Assembly: GCF_000157895.3 (NCBI RefSeq)
Contig: NC_022663.1
Coordinates: forward strand, 2,914,001-2,978,000
Direction of reading: 5' to 3'
DNA from: Mycobacterium kansasii ATCC 12478
GTDB taxonomy: Bacteria > Actinomycetota > Actinomycetes > Mycobacteriales > Mycobacteriaceae
DNA length: 64,000 nucleotides
In this document: piece by piece, positions 1 through 9,191 of the stretch
Numbering within the stretch: position 1 is the first letter of the stretch
Layout of the letters: every line of letters starts with the position of its first letter
Position numbers and translations under genes: made by a program
The notes under the pieces: generated by a model
Databases searched by the model: none
What the model was told of the DNA's origin: nothing
The model's input: only the letters and a program-made list of their open reading frames with translations

Positions 1-959
1 GGCAGGCTGCCTCCATTGCGCCCGAGTCAGCCTGCACCAGTATGCAATTGCATCTGCAGCTGGCTCCGGGTGATTTCGCCGCCCACTGGAACGCGGCCCA
101 GATGCTGGCCGGCCCACAGCTTGCGCTGGGCGCCAACTCCCCCTACTTCTTCGGACACCAGCTGTGGGCCGAAACCCGGATCGAACTGTTCGCGCAATCC
201 ACCGACACCCGGCCCGAGGAACTGAAGTCCCAGGGTGTGCGGCCGCGGGTGTGGTTCGGCGAGCGGTGGATCGACTCCATCCTGGACCTGTTCAAGGAGA
301 ACGTCCGCTACTTCCCGTCGCTGCTGCCGGAGGTGTCCGACGAGGATCCGGTCGCCGAGCTGGCGGCCGGACGGATCCCGCAGCTGGCCGAATTGCGCCT
401 GCACAACGGCACGGTGTACCGGTGGAACCGGCCGGTGTACGACGTCTCGGAGGTGGCCGGGGAAGGACGGCCGCACCTGCGGCTGGAGAACCGGGTCTTG
501 CCGGCCGGACCGACCGTTCTGGACATGCTGGCCAATTCGGCGTTCTATTACGGCGCGCTGCGCAGCCTGGCCGAAGCCGAGCAACCGCCCTGGACTCGAA
601 TGAGTTTCGCTGCGGCACAAGCGAATTTCTTCGCAGCAGCCCGCCACGGCATCGACGCCCCAATGCACTGGCCGGGCCTGGGCGAGGTGCCGACGCGGGA
701 GTTGGTGTTGACCACGTTGCTGCCGATGGCTCACGATGGACTGCGGCGGTGGGGTGTCGACGCCGAGGTGCGCGACCGGTTCCTGGGGGTCATCGAGGGC
801 CGGGCCAGCGTCGGCCGCAACGGCGCCACCTGGCAAGTCGCCACGGTGCGCGGGCTGGAGGACGGCGGGATGAACCGGCGCGCGGCATTGGCCGAGATGC
901 TGCGCCGCTACTGCAAGCACATGCACGCCAACGAGCCGGTGCACACCTGGGGTGAGTAG
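1..959 (+). CDS. Rv3698-like conserved protein, 5' truncated by window edge
   Basis: The reading frame is open from the first bases of the window, so only the C-terminal part (about 318 residues) is present and the true start lies upstream. The product resembles mycobacterial Rv3698, a conserved protein that has been linked to the glutamate-cysteine ligase (GCS2-like) fold; this rests on recognition and gene order, not on a visible catalytic motif. A stretch near the start (ANSPYFFGHQLWAETRIE) fits the substrate-cleft region of GCS2-like proteins. The stop lies 10 bases before the next start, so the two genes are probably co-transcribed. The enzymatic role is unproven. Confidence 0.75.
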   Translation, partial: QAASIAPESACTSMQLHLQLAPGDFAAHWNAAQMLAGPQLALGANSPYFFGHQLWAETRIELFAQSTDTRPEELKSQGVRPRVWFGERWIDSILDLFKENVRYFPSLLPEVSDEDPVAELAAGRIPQLAELRLHNGTVYRWNRPVYDVSEVAGEGRPHLRLENRVLPAGPTVLDMLANSAFYYGALRSLAEAEQPPWTRMSFAAAQANFFAAARHGIDAPMHWPGLGEVPTRELVLTTLLPMAHDGLRRWGVDAEVRDRFLGVIEGRASVGRNGATWQVATVRGLEDGGMNRRAALAEMLRRYCKHMHANEPVHTWGE

Positions 960-969
960 GTTGGGAGAC

Positions 970-1659
970 ATGACTTCTGAGGTAATGGACTGGGACGGCG
1001 CCTACCGGGAACAGGGCGTGTTCGAGGGCCCGCCACCGTGGAATATCGGTGAGCCGCAGCCGGAATTGGCGGCGTTGATCGCGGCCGGGAAAGTCCGCAG
1101 CGATGTGCTCGACGCCGGATGCGGGTTCGCCGAATTGTCGCTGGCGCTGGCAGCGGAGGGCTACACCGTGGTGGGCATCGATATCACTCCGACGGCCGTC
1201 GCGGCAGCGACCAGGGCCGCCCAGGAGCGGGGGCTGAGCACAGCCAGCTTCGTGCAGGCCGACATCACCGACTTCGCCGGCTATCCGGCCCGCTCCGAAG
1301 GCCGCTTTGCCACGGTGCTGGACTCCACGCTGTTTCATTCGCTGCCGGTGGAGGATCGCGACGGCTACCTGCGCTCGGTGCATCGCGCGGCGGCGCCGGG
1401 CGCCTGTTACTACGTGCTGGTATTCGCCAAGGGGGCGTTCCCGGCCGAATTCGAGGCCAGACCCAACGAGGTCGACGAGGACGAATTGCGGGACGCGGTA
1501 AGCAAGTACTGGGAGATCGATGAGATCCGGCCCGCGTTCATCCATGCCAATGTGCCGCAGGTACCCGGAGCGCCGTTTGAGATGCCGCCGCACCCGCGCG
1601 ACGAGAAGGGCCGGATGATGCTGCCGGCCTATCTACTGAGCGCGCACAAGGCCGGCTGA
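970..1659 (+). CDS. Class I SAM-dependent methyltransferase (Rv3699 homologue)
   Basis: This 229-residue protein is a small cytoplasmic methyltransferase. Motif I is VLDAGCGFAELSLALA near residues 40-55, followed by an acidic ribose-binding strand (VVGIDITP) and FATVLDSTLFHSLP as motif IV. Such enzymes transfer methyl from S-adenosylmethionine; the substrate is unknown. The ATG at 970 is preferred over an in-frame GTG at 952 because the latter overlaps the previous stop. The gene follows the Rv3698 homologue as in M. tuberculosis and converges on egtE, with an insertion sequence now between them. Confidence 0.85.
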   Translation: MTSEVMDWDGAYREQGVFEGPPPWNIGEPQPELAALIAAGKVRSDVLDAGCGFAELSLALAAEGYTVVGIDITPTAVAAATRAAQERGLSTASFVQADITDFAGYPARSEGRFATVLDSTLFHSLPVEDRDGYLRSVHRAAAPGACYYVLVFAKGAFPAEFEARPNEVDEDELRDAVSKYWEIDEIRPAFIHANVPQVPGAPFEMPPHPRDEKGRMMLPAYLLSAHKAG

Positions 1660-1670
1660 CCCGTCACGCG

Positions 1671-3675
1671 GTCTAGACGGAAGTTACGACGGGTTCTGAC
1701 TGGGGATTAGTGTTCTGAGCTGGCGCTATGGGCTGTTGTCTCGTGCTGATATGTAGTCACGAATATGTGCGTGTCATTCGTATCTGATCGGCGGAATCAG
1801 GCTATGATGCTTCGTATGCCGCGCAACCAGGGCAAAGCTCACGTAGTCAGAGTTAAAAAGACGCATGTGGATAAGCAGGGCAAACAGCGCGTCTATCAGT
1901 CGGTGCTGTTGCGCCGCACCTTCCGCGACGGGCCCAAGGTGCGCAACGAGACCGTGGCCAACTTGTCGATGTTGCCCGAGGCGGCGATCGCCGCGCTGGA
2001 GGCGACGCTGAAGGGACACAGCCTGGTGCCCGCTGGTCAGGAGGTGACGGTGCTACGCGCGTTGCCGCATGGGCATGTGGCCGCGGTCGCGGCGATGGCC
2101 CGCCAGCTGGGACTGCCCGCGCTGCTGGGGTCGCCGTGTCGGTCCCGCGATCTGGTCTACGGGCTGATCGTCTCGCGGGTGATCCATCCGGCATCCAAGC
2201 TCTCGACGCTGTCGCGCTGGGCCGATTGCACCCTGGGCGCGGACCTGCAGATCGCCGGCGCTTCCACCGACGAGATCTATGCGGCGATGGACTGGCTCAG
2301 CGACCGCCAAGACGGCATCGAAAAGAGGCTCGCCGCTAAACACCTTGGTCCAGAAGCCAATCCGTCACGGATGGCGTTGTTTGACCTGACCTCATCGTGG
2401 GTGACGGGCCGGCATTGCCAGCTGGCCAAGCGCGGCTATTCCCGCGACCGCAAAAAGGGCTTACCGCAAATCGAATACGGGGTGCTCACCGACCCTGCCG
2501 GCCGGCCGGTGGCGGTGCGGGTCTTTGCCGGTGATACCGCCGATCCGGTCGCCTTCACCGACATCGTGGAGGTCATCCGCACCGGCTTCGGGCTGGATCG
2601 GCTGGTGCTAGTCGGCGATCGCGGCATGATCACCGCCGCTCGCATCGCCGCGATCAAAGAACTCAACGACACCGGAACCGATTTCGGGTGGATCACCGCG
2701 CTGCGCGCTCCAGCGATTGCCAAACTGGCCGCCGACGACGGGCCGCTGCAGATGAGCCTGTTCGATACCCACGACCTGGCCGAGATCACCCACCCCGACT
2801 ACCCACACGAACGGCTGATCGCCTGCCGCAACCCCGCCCTGGCCGCTGAACGGGCCCGCAAACGCAACGAACTGCTGGCCGCCACCGAGACCGCCCTAGC
2901 GCGTATCGCCGAACGGGTCGAGCGCGGCAGCCTGGCCGGGGCCGGCAAGATCGGCGAAGCTGTCGGGCAGATCGTCAACAAATACAAGGTAAGCAAGCAC
3001 TTTCACCGCACCATCACAGACACCAGCTTCGCCTATGAACGCGACCACGCAGCCATCACCGCCGAAGCCGCCCTCGACGGCATCTACGTCCTGCGCACCT
3101 CGGTGCCCGCCACCGACCTCGACGCCCCCGCGGTGGTCACCGGGTATAAGAACCTGGCCTATGTCGAACGCGACTTCCGCAGCATCAAAACCGACGACCT
3201 CGACCTACGCCCCATCCACCACCGGCTGTCTGAGCGCGTCAAAGCCCACGTACTGATCTGCCTGCTGGCCTGCTATGTGACCTGGCACTTACGCAAAGCC
3301 TGGGCGCCGCTGACCTACACCGACGAACACCCACCAACCCGCGACAACCCCGTCGCACCCGCACAACGCTCACCACATGCGCACACCAAAGCATCTCGCC
3401 ACCAAACCACCGACGCCACTCCACTGCGCAGCTTCCGCGCTCTGCTCGATCACCTGGCCACCTTGACCCGCAACCGAATCCGCTACCAGGACACCAACAT
3501 CGAAATCGAGACTCTCACCGAACCCACCCACGACCAACGCCGCGCCTTCGACCTCATCAAGGCCACCATCCCCCTCACCATCGCGGCGTAGTCAGACCTA
3601 AAACACCCAAAACCAACAAAACCCCACGTCAAAGCCCGAATCACCTATCCAGACGGTCGCAACTTCGGTCTAGAC
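1671..3675. mobile_element. IS1634-like insertion sequence with terminal inverted repeats
   Basis: A single transposase gene is bounded by imperfect inverted ends. The left end from 1679 (GGAAGTTACGAC) matches the reverse complement of the right end at 3667 (CGAAGTTGCGAC) at 10 of 12 positions. Outside each end lies the same 8-mer GTCTAGAC (1671-1678 and 3668-3675), which looks like a target-site duplication. Because that 8-mer is its own reverse complement, it could instead be the outermost part of the inverted repeat, so the exact boundary is ambiguous. The element sits between the convergent Rv3699 and egtE homologues. It interrupts neither, although the egtE stop codon lies inside the right-hand GTCTAGAC. 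Confidence 0.8.
1804..3591 (+). CDS. DDE transposase, IS1634/IS4-like
   Basis: The product of about 595 residues carries a split DDE catalytic core. The first Asp is in LFDLTSSWVTG, the second in LVLVGDRGMIT, and the Glu in AYVERDFRSIKT. This is followed by RPIHHRLSERVKAHV, typical of the YREK-like C-terminal signature of IS4-superfamily enzymes. It would bind the inverted ends and move the element. No strong ribosome site fixes the start: ATGs at 1765, 1804, 1807 and 1816 are in frame, and the basic N-terminus beginning MPRNQGKAH (1816) would also fit. The frame is uninterrupted, so the element may be active. Confidence 0.85.
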   Translation: MMLRMPRNQGKAHVVRVKKTHVDKQGKQRVYQSVLLRRTFRDGPKVRNETVANLSMLPEAAIAALEATLKGHSLVPAGQEVTVLRALPHGHVAAVAAMARQLGLPALLGSPCRSRDLVYGLIVSRVIHPASKLSTLSRWADCTLGADLQIAGASTDEIYAAMDWLSDRQDGIEKRLAAKHLGPEANPSRMALFDLTSSWVTGRHCQLAKRGYSRDRKKGLPQIEYGVLTDPAGRPVAVRVFAGDTADPVAFTDIVEVIRTGFGLDRLVLVGDRGMITAARIAAIKELNDTGTDFGWITALRAPAIAKLAADDGPLQMSLFDTHDLAEITHPDYPHERLIACRNPALAAERARKRNELLAATETALARIAERVERGSLAGAGKIGEAVGQIVNKYKVSKHFHRTITDTSFAYERDHAAITAEAALDGIYVLRTSVPATDLDAPAVVTGYKNLAYVERDFRSIKTDDLDLRPIHHRLSERVKAHVLICLLACYVTWHLRKAWAPLTYTDEHPPTRDNPVAPAQRSPHAHTKASRHQTTDATPLRSFRALLDHLATLTRNRIRYQDTNIEIETLTEPTHDQRRAFDLIKATIPLTIAA

Positions 3676-4806
3676 CGAAGTTGCCGCGGTGCCGGCGATC
3701 AGCGCCTCGGCAAAGGCCTCCAGGTCGTCGGTGGTGGTGTCCACGTGCGGTGAGATCCGCAGTACCGGCGCCGTCAGTTCCTGCGGCGCTCGCCCCACAT
3801 CGGCGCAGGTCGTCACGATTCCCCGCTCCGTGAGCAGCCAGGCCCGCACTGCCGCGGGATCGGAGCCGTCGACCGCGGCCAGCGTGGTGATGGCGCTGGG
3901 TTCGTCGACCGGTTCGACCACCACCCAGCCGTCCACGTCTGCCAGCAGGGTCCGGGCAATACCGCCGAGCTCGGTCAGGCGCGCCCTGATCAGTTCCGGC
4001 CCGCAGCTTAGGTGTTCGCCGACCGCTACTGAAAAGCCCACGCGCGCTGCCACATTGGCCTCACCGAGCTGCAGGCGCTGCGCCACTGACAGCGCCGGGG
4101 CCCACTCCGGGAGCGGCAGCCGTGGAGTCAGCCGTTCCATCAACTCCGAGCGCACGGCCAACACTCCGACACCGCGCGGCCCGGCGAGCCATTTGCGAGA
4201 CGACGAATAGGCGACGTCGGCGCCCACCGCGCAGTCCACCTGGCCCAGCGCCTGAGCGGCGTCGACAACCAGCGGCAGCCCCAGCTCACGGCAGAGCCTG
4301 GCCATCATCGCCAGCGGCTGCACCGTGCCGCGGTGGCTACCGACCGGAGTCAGATGCACCAGGTCGGGCGGATTCTCCTCCAGGTCGAACGCCGCATCGT
4401 CGAGCGCGAGCCGGCCGTCGTCGAGGGTCGGCAGGAACCGCACCTCAAACCCGTGGGCGTCCATCACCGCCAGGTTGGGGCCGTATTCGCCGGGCAGGCA
4501 GGCCAGCGTCCCGCCTCGTGCGGGCCAGCTGCCCAACAGCAGATCCAGCGCGTGCAGCGAGCCGGTGGTGAACACCACGTCCGCGTCGGGCATGCCGCAC
4601 AGGGTCGCCACGGCGGCCCGTCCCGCGTCGAGCACGGCGGTGGCGGCCTCGGCGGCGACATAGCCGCCGACCTCGGACTCGTGCAGCGCATGCCGGGCGG
4701 TGGCGTTCAAGACCGCGAAGCTTTGCCGCGAGCAGGCGGCGCTGTCCAGGTGCAGGCCCGCGACCGGCGGGCGGGCCGCCCGCCACCGCTTCGCCAGGGT
4801 GCTCAC
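3670..4806 (-). CDS. egtE: Ergothioneine biosynthesis PLP-dependent C-S lyase EgtE
   Basis: EgtE is the last enzyme of ergothioneine synthesis. It uses pyridoxal phosphate to cleave hercynylcysteine sulfoxide to ergothioneine. The 378-residue protein has a fold-type I aminotransferase (class V) layout: a cofactor-binding Asp in VVDAAQALG (about 182) and the Schiff-base Lys205 in SSSRKWLAGPRG. The GTG start overlaps the egtD stop by 4 bases (GTGA), showing translational coupling at the end of egtABCDE. The final codons and TAG stop lie at the right junction of the insertion sequence, so the C-terminus could have been altered by the insertion. Confidence 0.93.
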   Translation of the reverse strand: MSTLAKRWRAARPPVAGLHLDSAACSRQSFAVLNATARHALHESEVGGYVAAEAATAVLDAGRAAVATLCGMPDADVVFTTGSLHALDLLLGSWPARGGTLACLPGEYGPNLAVMDAHGFEVRFLPTLDDGRLALDDAAFDLEENPPDLVHLTPVGSHRGTVQPLAMMARLCRELGLPLVVDAAQALGQVDCAVGADVAYSSSRKWLAGPRGVGVLAVRSELMERLTPRLPLPEWAPALSVAQRLQLGEANVAARVGFSVAVGEHLSCGPELIRARLTELGGIARTLLADVDGWVVVEPVDEPSAITTLAAVDGSDPAAVRAWLLTERGIVTTCADVGRAPQELTAPVLRISPHVDTTTDDLEAFAEALIAGTAATSV

Positions 4807-5768
4807 TTCACGGCCAGCGACAAGCCGAAATCACCGCCGTCGTCAGTCCACCACCGGGTGCGACGCAGCCCCGCCGCGACCAACTCGGCCGCGACGCCGT
4901 CCGGCCGGAACTTGCACGACACCTCGGTCAGCAACTCCTCGCCGGGGGCGAACTCCACAGTCAGCTCGAGTGCGCCCACCCGCACCCGTTGCCGGCGGTC
5001 GGCCCGGAGCCACATCTCGATCCGCTCCTCGGCGGTGTTCCAGCGCGCGACGTGCCGGTAGGCGTCGAGGACGAAATCGGCGTCCAGTTCGCGGTTGATC
5101 ACCGCGAGGACGTTGCGGTTGAACCGGGCCGTCACGCCGGCGGCGTCGTCGTAGGCCCGGACCAACCGCTCGGGGTCCTTGACCAGGTCGGTGCCCAACA
5201 GCAGGCTGTCGCCAGGCTGCATCACGCCGGCCAGGGTCGCCAGGAATTCCGCGCGCGGGCCGGGTGTCAGGTTGCCGATCGTCGAGCCGAGGAACACGAA
5301 CAACCGTCGGCCGCCGTCGGGAATCTCGGCCAGGTGTTCCTCGAAATCACCACACACAGCATGTATTTCGATGCCCTGGTACTCGCTCTTGAGAGCTTTC
5401 GCGGCCGACGACAGGACGCCGGCGTCGACGTCGAACGGCACGAATCTACGCAGCGAACCACGATCGCGCAACGCGTTCAACAACATCCGGGTCTTTTCCG
5501 AGGTGCCGCTGCCGAGTTCGACCAGGGTGTCGGCCTCGCTGGCGGCGGCGATGTCGGCGGAGTGAGCGCGCAGGATACCGGCCTCGGCGCGGGTCGGGTA
5601 GTACTCCGGCAACCGGGTGATCTGGTCGAACAGATCGCTGCCCACCGAATCATAGAACCACTTGGGCGGCAAGGACTTTGGCGTCATCTGCAGACCGTCG
5701 AATACGTCGCGGCATAAGGCGAGGTAGGCCGAGTCCTCGGACAGATGGTTGGACAGCGACAGCGTCAT
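4803..5768 (-). CDS. egtD: Histidine N-alpha-methyltransferase EgtD
   Basis: EgtD trimethylates the alpha-amino group of L-histidine with three S-adenosylmethionine molecules to give hercynine, the first committed product of ergothioneine synthesis. The 321-residue protein has the family N-terminus (FDGLQMTPKSLPPKWFYD), the SAM motif LVELGSGTSEKTRMLL, and FVFLGSTIGNL. The chosen ATG is preceded by 29 unrelated in-frame residues and gives the family length. It overlaps the egtC stop by one base (TGATG), and the gene's own stop overlaps the egtE start, so all three are coupled. Confidence 0.95.
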   Translation of the reverse strand: MTLSLSNHLSEDSAYLALCRDVFDGLQMTPKSLPPKWFYDSVGSDLFDQITRLPEYYPTRAEAGILRAHSADIAAASEADTLVELGSGTSEKTRMLLNALRDRGSLRRFVPFDVDAGVLSSAAKALKSEYQGIEIHAVCGDFEEHLAEIPDGGRRLFVFLGSTIGNLTPGPRAEFLATLAGVMQPGDSLLLGTDLVKDPERLVRAYDDAAGVTARFNRNVLAVINRELDADFVLDAYRHVARWNTAEERIEMWLRADRRQRVRVGALELTVEFAPGEELLTEVSCKFRPDGVAAELVAAGLRRTRWWTDDGGDFGLSLAVK

Positions 5769-6466
5769 CAAGGTCCTTTCGTAGCGTCCAAGGTGGTCAA
5801 CGTGACCCCGTCGACGGTGACCTCCACCAGGTGGCGGTCCGGCACGTCGGTCCAATCGTCGTCGTCGTCATAGGGTTCGCTGGCCAGCACCACCCCGTCG
5901 GGCCGTTGCAGCATGGACAACGTCTCGTTCCAGGTGGTGGCCAGCAACCGAGATCCGTTGGCGGCCATGATGTTGAGCCGGGCGAGCGGGTCGGCGGTAC
6001 CGATCTGGGCGATCGTTCCGGCCAGTTCGTCCAGGCCGCGCTCGAAGATGGTGGCGGCCAATATCGCGCTGTCACAGACCGATTCGGACAACGAGGTCAG
6101 CGGCAGCACGGCGCGGTCGACCACGCCGTTGTGCGACAGCAGCCACTCTCCGTCGGTAAACGGTGCGGTGGCGCTGATCTCGATCGGCATCCCGACGGTG
6201 GCCGAGCGCACCGCGGCCACCACGCAGTGACTGCGCAACGCCGGCGCGACCGACACGAACGACGTGTCGCCCCACAACGGCGACGCGCTGCGCCACCGCC
6301 GCGGCACCCCCGCGTCGAAAAAGCCGACGCCCCAACCGTCGGCATTCATCAGGCCGTGCTTTTGCCGGCGCGGCGCATACGACTGCACCAGCAGGCTCTG
6401 CGGCGGCTCCAGGACCAGTGCGGACAGGGTCACCTCGGTGCCCAGCCAACCCAGATGACGACACAT
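5768..6466 (-). CDS. egtC: Class II glutamine amidotransferase-like hydrolase EgtC
   Basis: EgtC removes the gamma-glutamyl group from gamma-glutamyl-hercynylcysteine sulfoxide. It is an Ntn hydrolase of 232 residues whose nucleophile is Cys2, exposed after removal of Met1 (MCRHLGWLG). Further family marks are GLMNADGWGVGFF near residue 40, AAVRSAT, and LSHNGVV near residue 130. The start sits right at the egtB stop and the stop overlaps the egtD start by one base. This protein is fully cytoplasmic and works between EgtB and EgtE. Confidence 0.94.
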   Translation of the reverse strand: MCRHLGWLGTEVTLSALVLEPPQSLLVQSYAPRRQKHGLMNADGWGVGFFDAGVPRRWRSASPLWGDTSFVSVAPALRSHCVVAAVRSATVGMPIEISATAPFTDGEWLLSHNGVVDRAVLPLTSLSESVCDSAILAATIFERGLDELAGTIAQIGTADPLARLNIMAANGSRLLATTWNETLSMLQRPDGVVLASEPYDDDDDWTDVPDRHLVEVTVDGVTLTTLDATKGP

Positions 6467-7773
6467 CAGGACGGGTCCTCAACGTCCCAGGCCAGCCGGA
6501 CGCCGGAGAAGATCTGCCGGCGGTACGGGTGATCCCAGTTGCGGAAGCTGGGCCGCAGGATCGCCGGCTCGACGGCCCAGGATCCGCCGCGCAGCACCCG
6601 GTAGTCGCCGTCGAAGAACGGTTGGGAGTACCGGTCGTAGATCATCGGGACAAATCCGGGCCACGGCCGCAGCGGCGAGCTGGTCCACTCCCAGACATCG
6701 CCGAGCAGCTGCTCGGCGCCATACGCCGAGGCCCCGGCGGGGTAGGCGCCGACCGGCGCCGGGCGCAGCGCCGCGGCACCGAGGTTGGCGTGCCTGTCCG
6801 ACGGCTGCTGCGCGCCCCACGGGTAGCGGCGCCGAGACTCGGTCACCGGATCCCATACGCACGCCTTCTCCCACTCCACCTCGGTCGGCAGCCGGGCACC
6901 GGCCCAGGCGGCGTAGGCCTCGGCTTCGAAGTAGGTGACATGTTGCACCGGCTCGTCGGGCGGAAGGTCTTCGTGGTAGCCGAACCGGGTGCGGGTTCGC
7001 CCGTCGGAATTCCAGAACTGCGGGGCGGTCAGGCCGGCGCTGAGGCGGTATTGCCATCCGCGATCGGACCACCACCGCGCTTGGGTGTAGCCACCGCCGT
7101 CGACGAACTGTCGCCATTCGCCATTGGTGACCGGAACCCGGCCGATCCGGAAGGCCGGCACGTCGACGACGTGGGCGGGCCGTTCGTTGTCCAGCGAGTA
7201 CGGCTCGGTCTCGGCGTCCACGCCCAGCACGAACGGCCCGCCGGGCACCAGCACCGACGTCCCGGCCACGCCCGGCCGGCCGGCGGGCAGCACGGATGTC
7301 TCCCGCAGCAGCGGCGCGCCGGGACGCAGGTTCAGCGCCTGCAGCATGGTCTCGGTGTGCTGGTATTCGTGGCTGGCCACCATGCCGAAGGCAAAGCCGG
7401 CTTCGTCGGGCCGGCCTGCTGGCGCGTCGGGCAGGGCGTCCAGCGCGTCCAGGGCCGCGGAGCGCACGGCGCGGCAGAAGGTTCGCGCCTGTTCCGGGGA
7501 CAGCAACGGCAGCTCGACCCGGCTGGCGCGCGAGTGCTGGAATGCGTCGTAGAGACCCTCGACCGCCGGCGGCAACATCCCGGGGCGATCCGGGTCGCCG
7601 CCGCGCAGCAGCCACAACTCCTCCTGCTGACCGATGTGCGCCAAGTCCCACACCAGCGGGCTCATCAGCGGGTCGTATTGGCGGCACAGCTCCGCGTCGT
7701 CGAAATCGACCAGCCGCAACGTCAGCGTCCGGGCCCGCTCCAGATCCCGGGCCAGCCTTTCTCGTGTGGTCAC
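6466..7773 (-). CDS. egtB: Iron-dependent sulfoxide synthase EgtB
   Basis: EgtB joins gamma-glutamylcysteine to hercynine with oxygen, forming the C-S bond of ergothioneine. The 435-residue protein has an N-terminal DinB-like helical domain and a C-terminal formylglycine-generating-enzyme-like domain. The three iron-binding histidines are visible as His47 (DLAHIGQQEE), His135 and His139 (SHEYQHTET). The second domain contains ARLPTEVEWEKA and DVWEWTSS, typical of FGE-like folds. It starts with GTG and overlaps the egtA stop by 4 bases. Confidence 0.95.
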   Translation of the reverse strand: MTTRERLARDLERARTLTLRLVDFDDAELCRQYDPLMSPLVWDLAHIGQQEELWLLRGGDPDRPGMLPPAVEGLYDAFQHSRASRVELPLLSPEQARTFCRAVRSAALDALDALPDAPAGRPDEAGFAFGMVASHEYQHTETMLQALNLRPGAPLLRETSVLPAGRPGVAGTSVLVPGGPFVLGVDAETEPYSLDNERPAHVVDVPAFRIGRVPVTNGEWRQFVDGGGYTQARWWSDRGWQYRLSAGLTAPQFWNSDGRTRTRFGYHEDLPPDEPVQHVTYFEAEAYAAWAGARLPTEVEWEKACVWDPVTESRRRYPWGAQQPSDRHANLGAAALRPAPVGAYPAGASAYGAEQLLGDVWEWTSSPLRPWPGFVPMIYDRYSQPFFDGDYRVLRGGSWAVEPAILRPSFRNWDHPYRRQIFSGVRLAWDVEDPS

Positions 7774-9059
7774 GCTTCCCCTCGCGCCAACCGCGCCACC
7801 GCCGGCGCGATCCCGGATTCGACGACCCGGTCGGCGAAGTCGTCACCGCAGCAGCGGCCCTGCTCGACATTGGCGATCAACACCTGCATGGCGTCGGCGA
7901 TCCGCGTAGGCGCCCGCTCGGCGGCGACGGTCACGCATCGGTTGGCCGCCGCGTAGAGCCGCCGGTCTTCCAGGCCGACGCGGGCAGCGGTATCCCAGGC
8001 GGTGGCCACCGGTTCGACGGCCTCCGCGGCCAGCTCGGCCGCGGCCGGGTCGTCGAGCAGGGTCACCACCATGAATGCCAGGGCGGGCCAGAACGTGTCG
8101 GGCACGCTGTCCAGGTAGCGGATCTCCAGCCATTGCCGGGGACGCACCGGCGGGAACAGCGTCGTCAGGTGATAGTCCAGGTCGGCGGTGGTCGGCCGGC
8201 GATCACCCAGCAGCACCGTGCCGTCGGCCCAATCGGCGAAGGGCACGTAGTGGGTCACCGCCACGGCGTCGGGGTTGTGCACCAGCATCACCGGCGCCTT
8301 CAGCGCGTAACGCGCCCAATCGGTGGCGGGTTCGTCCCCGCTGGCGCCCAGGATCGGCCCGCATCGCGCCGCATCCATCTGGCCCCACACCCGCTGCCGG
8401 GTGGACCGCCAACCGGAGAACTCGCCACCGAGCATCGGGGAATTGGCGGCGATCGCGATCATCGTCGGCCCCAGGGCGTGGGCCAGCCGCACCCGCGACG
8501 CCCAGTCGGCCTGCGGCCCGGCATCGACATTGACCTGGATGGAGGCGGTCGCCGTCATCATCGCCGCCCCGGCTGCCCCGGAGTCACTGGCGGCGAAGAA
8601 CTGTTCCATCGCCCGATAGCGCGGGCCCGGGTTGATCCGCTTCGTCGGCCGCAGCGGGTCGGCACCGAGGAACACCAGGCCCAGGCCGGCGTCGGCGAAG
8701 GCCGGGCGCAGCACGGCCTGGTCACGGTTCATCGCGTCGATGGCCGCCACCACGCCGTCGCACGGCGGACCCGACAGTTCCACCGCGCCGCCGGGTTCGA
8801 CGCTGACCGCGCTGCCGCCGGGCAGCGGGCTCACCCAGTCCAGAACGTCGGTGATCTCGTCCCAGCCGGGCCGGCGAAACGGATCCGCGGGGTCATAGCA
8901 GTGCGCTTCCAGCTCCAGCCCCACCCGCCCGAGCGGGCCGTCGACGAGGCAGCTGTCGGCGACGTACTCCCCCGCGGCTTCCAACGAGGCGATTTCGCTA
9001 TCGCCGTCACCGGCGCTGTCCAGCTGCGCTGCCGCGGCAGTGCTGGGGGCAAACGTCAT
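7770..9059 (-). CDS. egtA: Glutamate-cysteine ligase EgtA
   Basis: EgtA makes gamma-glutamylcysteine from glutamate, cysteine and ATP, supplying the sulfur donor for EgtB. The 429-residue protein is a GCS2-type ligase with LGLELEAHCYD near residue 48, VSVEPGGAVELSGPP near residue 85, and a conserved TATASIQVNVD segment near residue 168 that lines the active site. It is the first gene of egtABCDE, all of which overlap by 1-4 bases. The promoter presumably lies in the 132-base gap after the Rv3705c homologue. I saw no clear operator there. Confidence 0.94.
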   Translation of the reverse strand: MTFAPSTAAAAQLDSAGDGDSEIASLEAAGEYVADSCLVDGPLGRVGLELEAHCYDPADPFRRPGWDEITDVLDWVSPLPGGSAVSVEPGGAVELSGPPCDGVVAAIDAMNRDQAVLRPAFADAGLGLVFLGADPLRPTKRINPGPRYRAMEQFFAASDSGAAGAAMMTATASIQVNVDAGPQADWASRVRLAHALGPTMIAIAANSPMLGGEFSGWRSTRQRVWGQMDAARCGPILGASGDEPATDWARYALKAPVMLVHNPDAVAVTHYVPFADWADGTVLLGDRRPTTADLDYHLTTLFPPVRPRQWLEIRYLDSVPDTFWPALAFMVVTLLDDPAAAELAAEAVEPVATAWDTAARVGLEDRRLYAAANRCVTVAAERAPTRIADAMQVLIANVEQGRCCGDDFADRVVESGIAPAVARLARGEA

Positions 9060-9191
9060 ATCACGATTCCTCCGGGGCCTGCGCAGCTATCGAGAACGAT
9101 AGCCGCCACCATCTCATCTTCCAGAGAGCCCCGACATATTCCCGCACGTTCTCGGTGCCCGGGTCAGACGAGTACCCACATTCGCGGGTGG

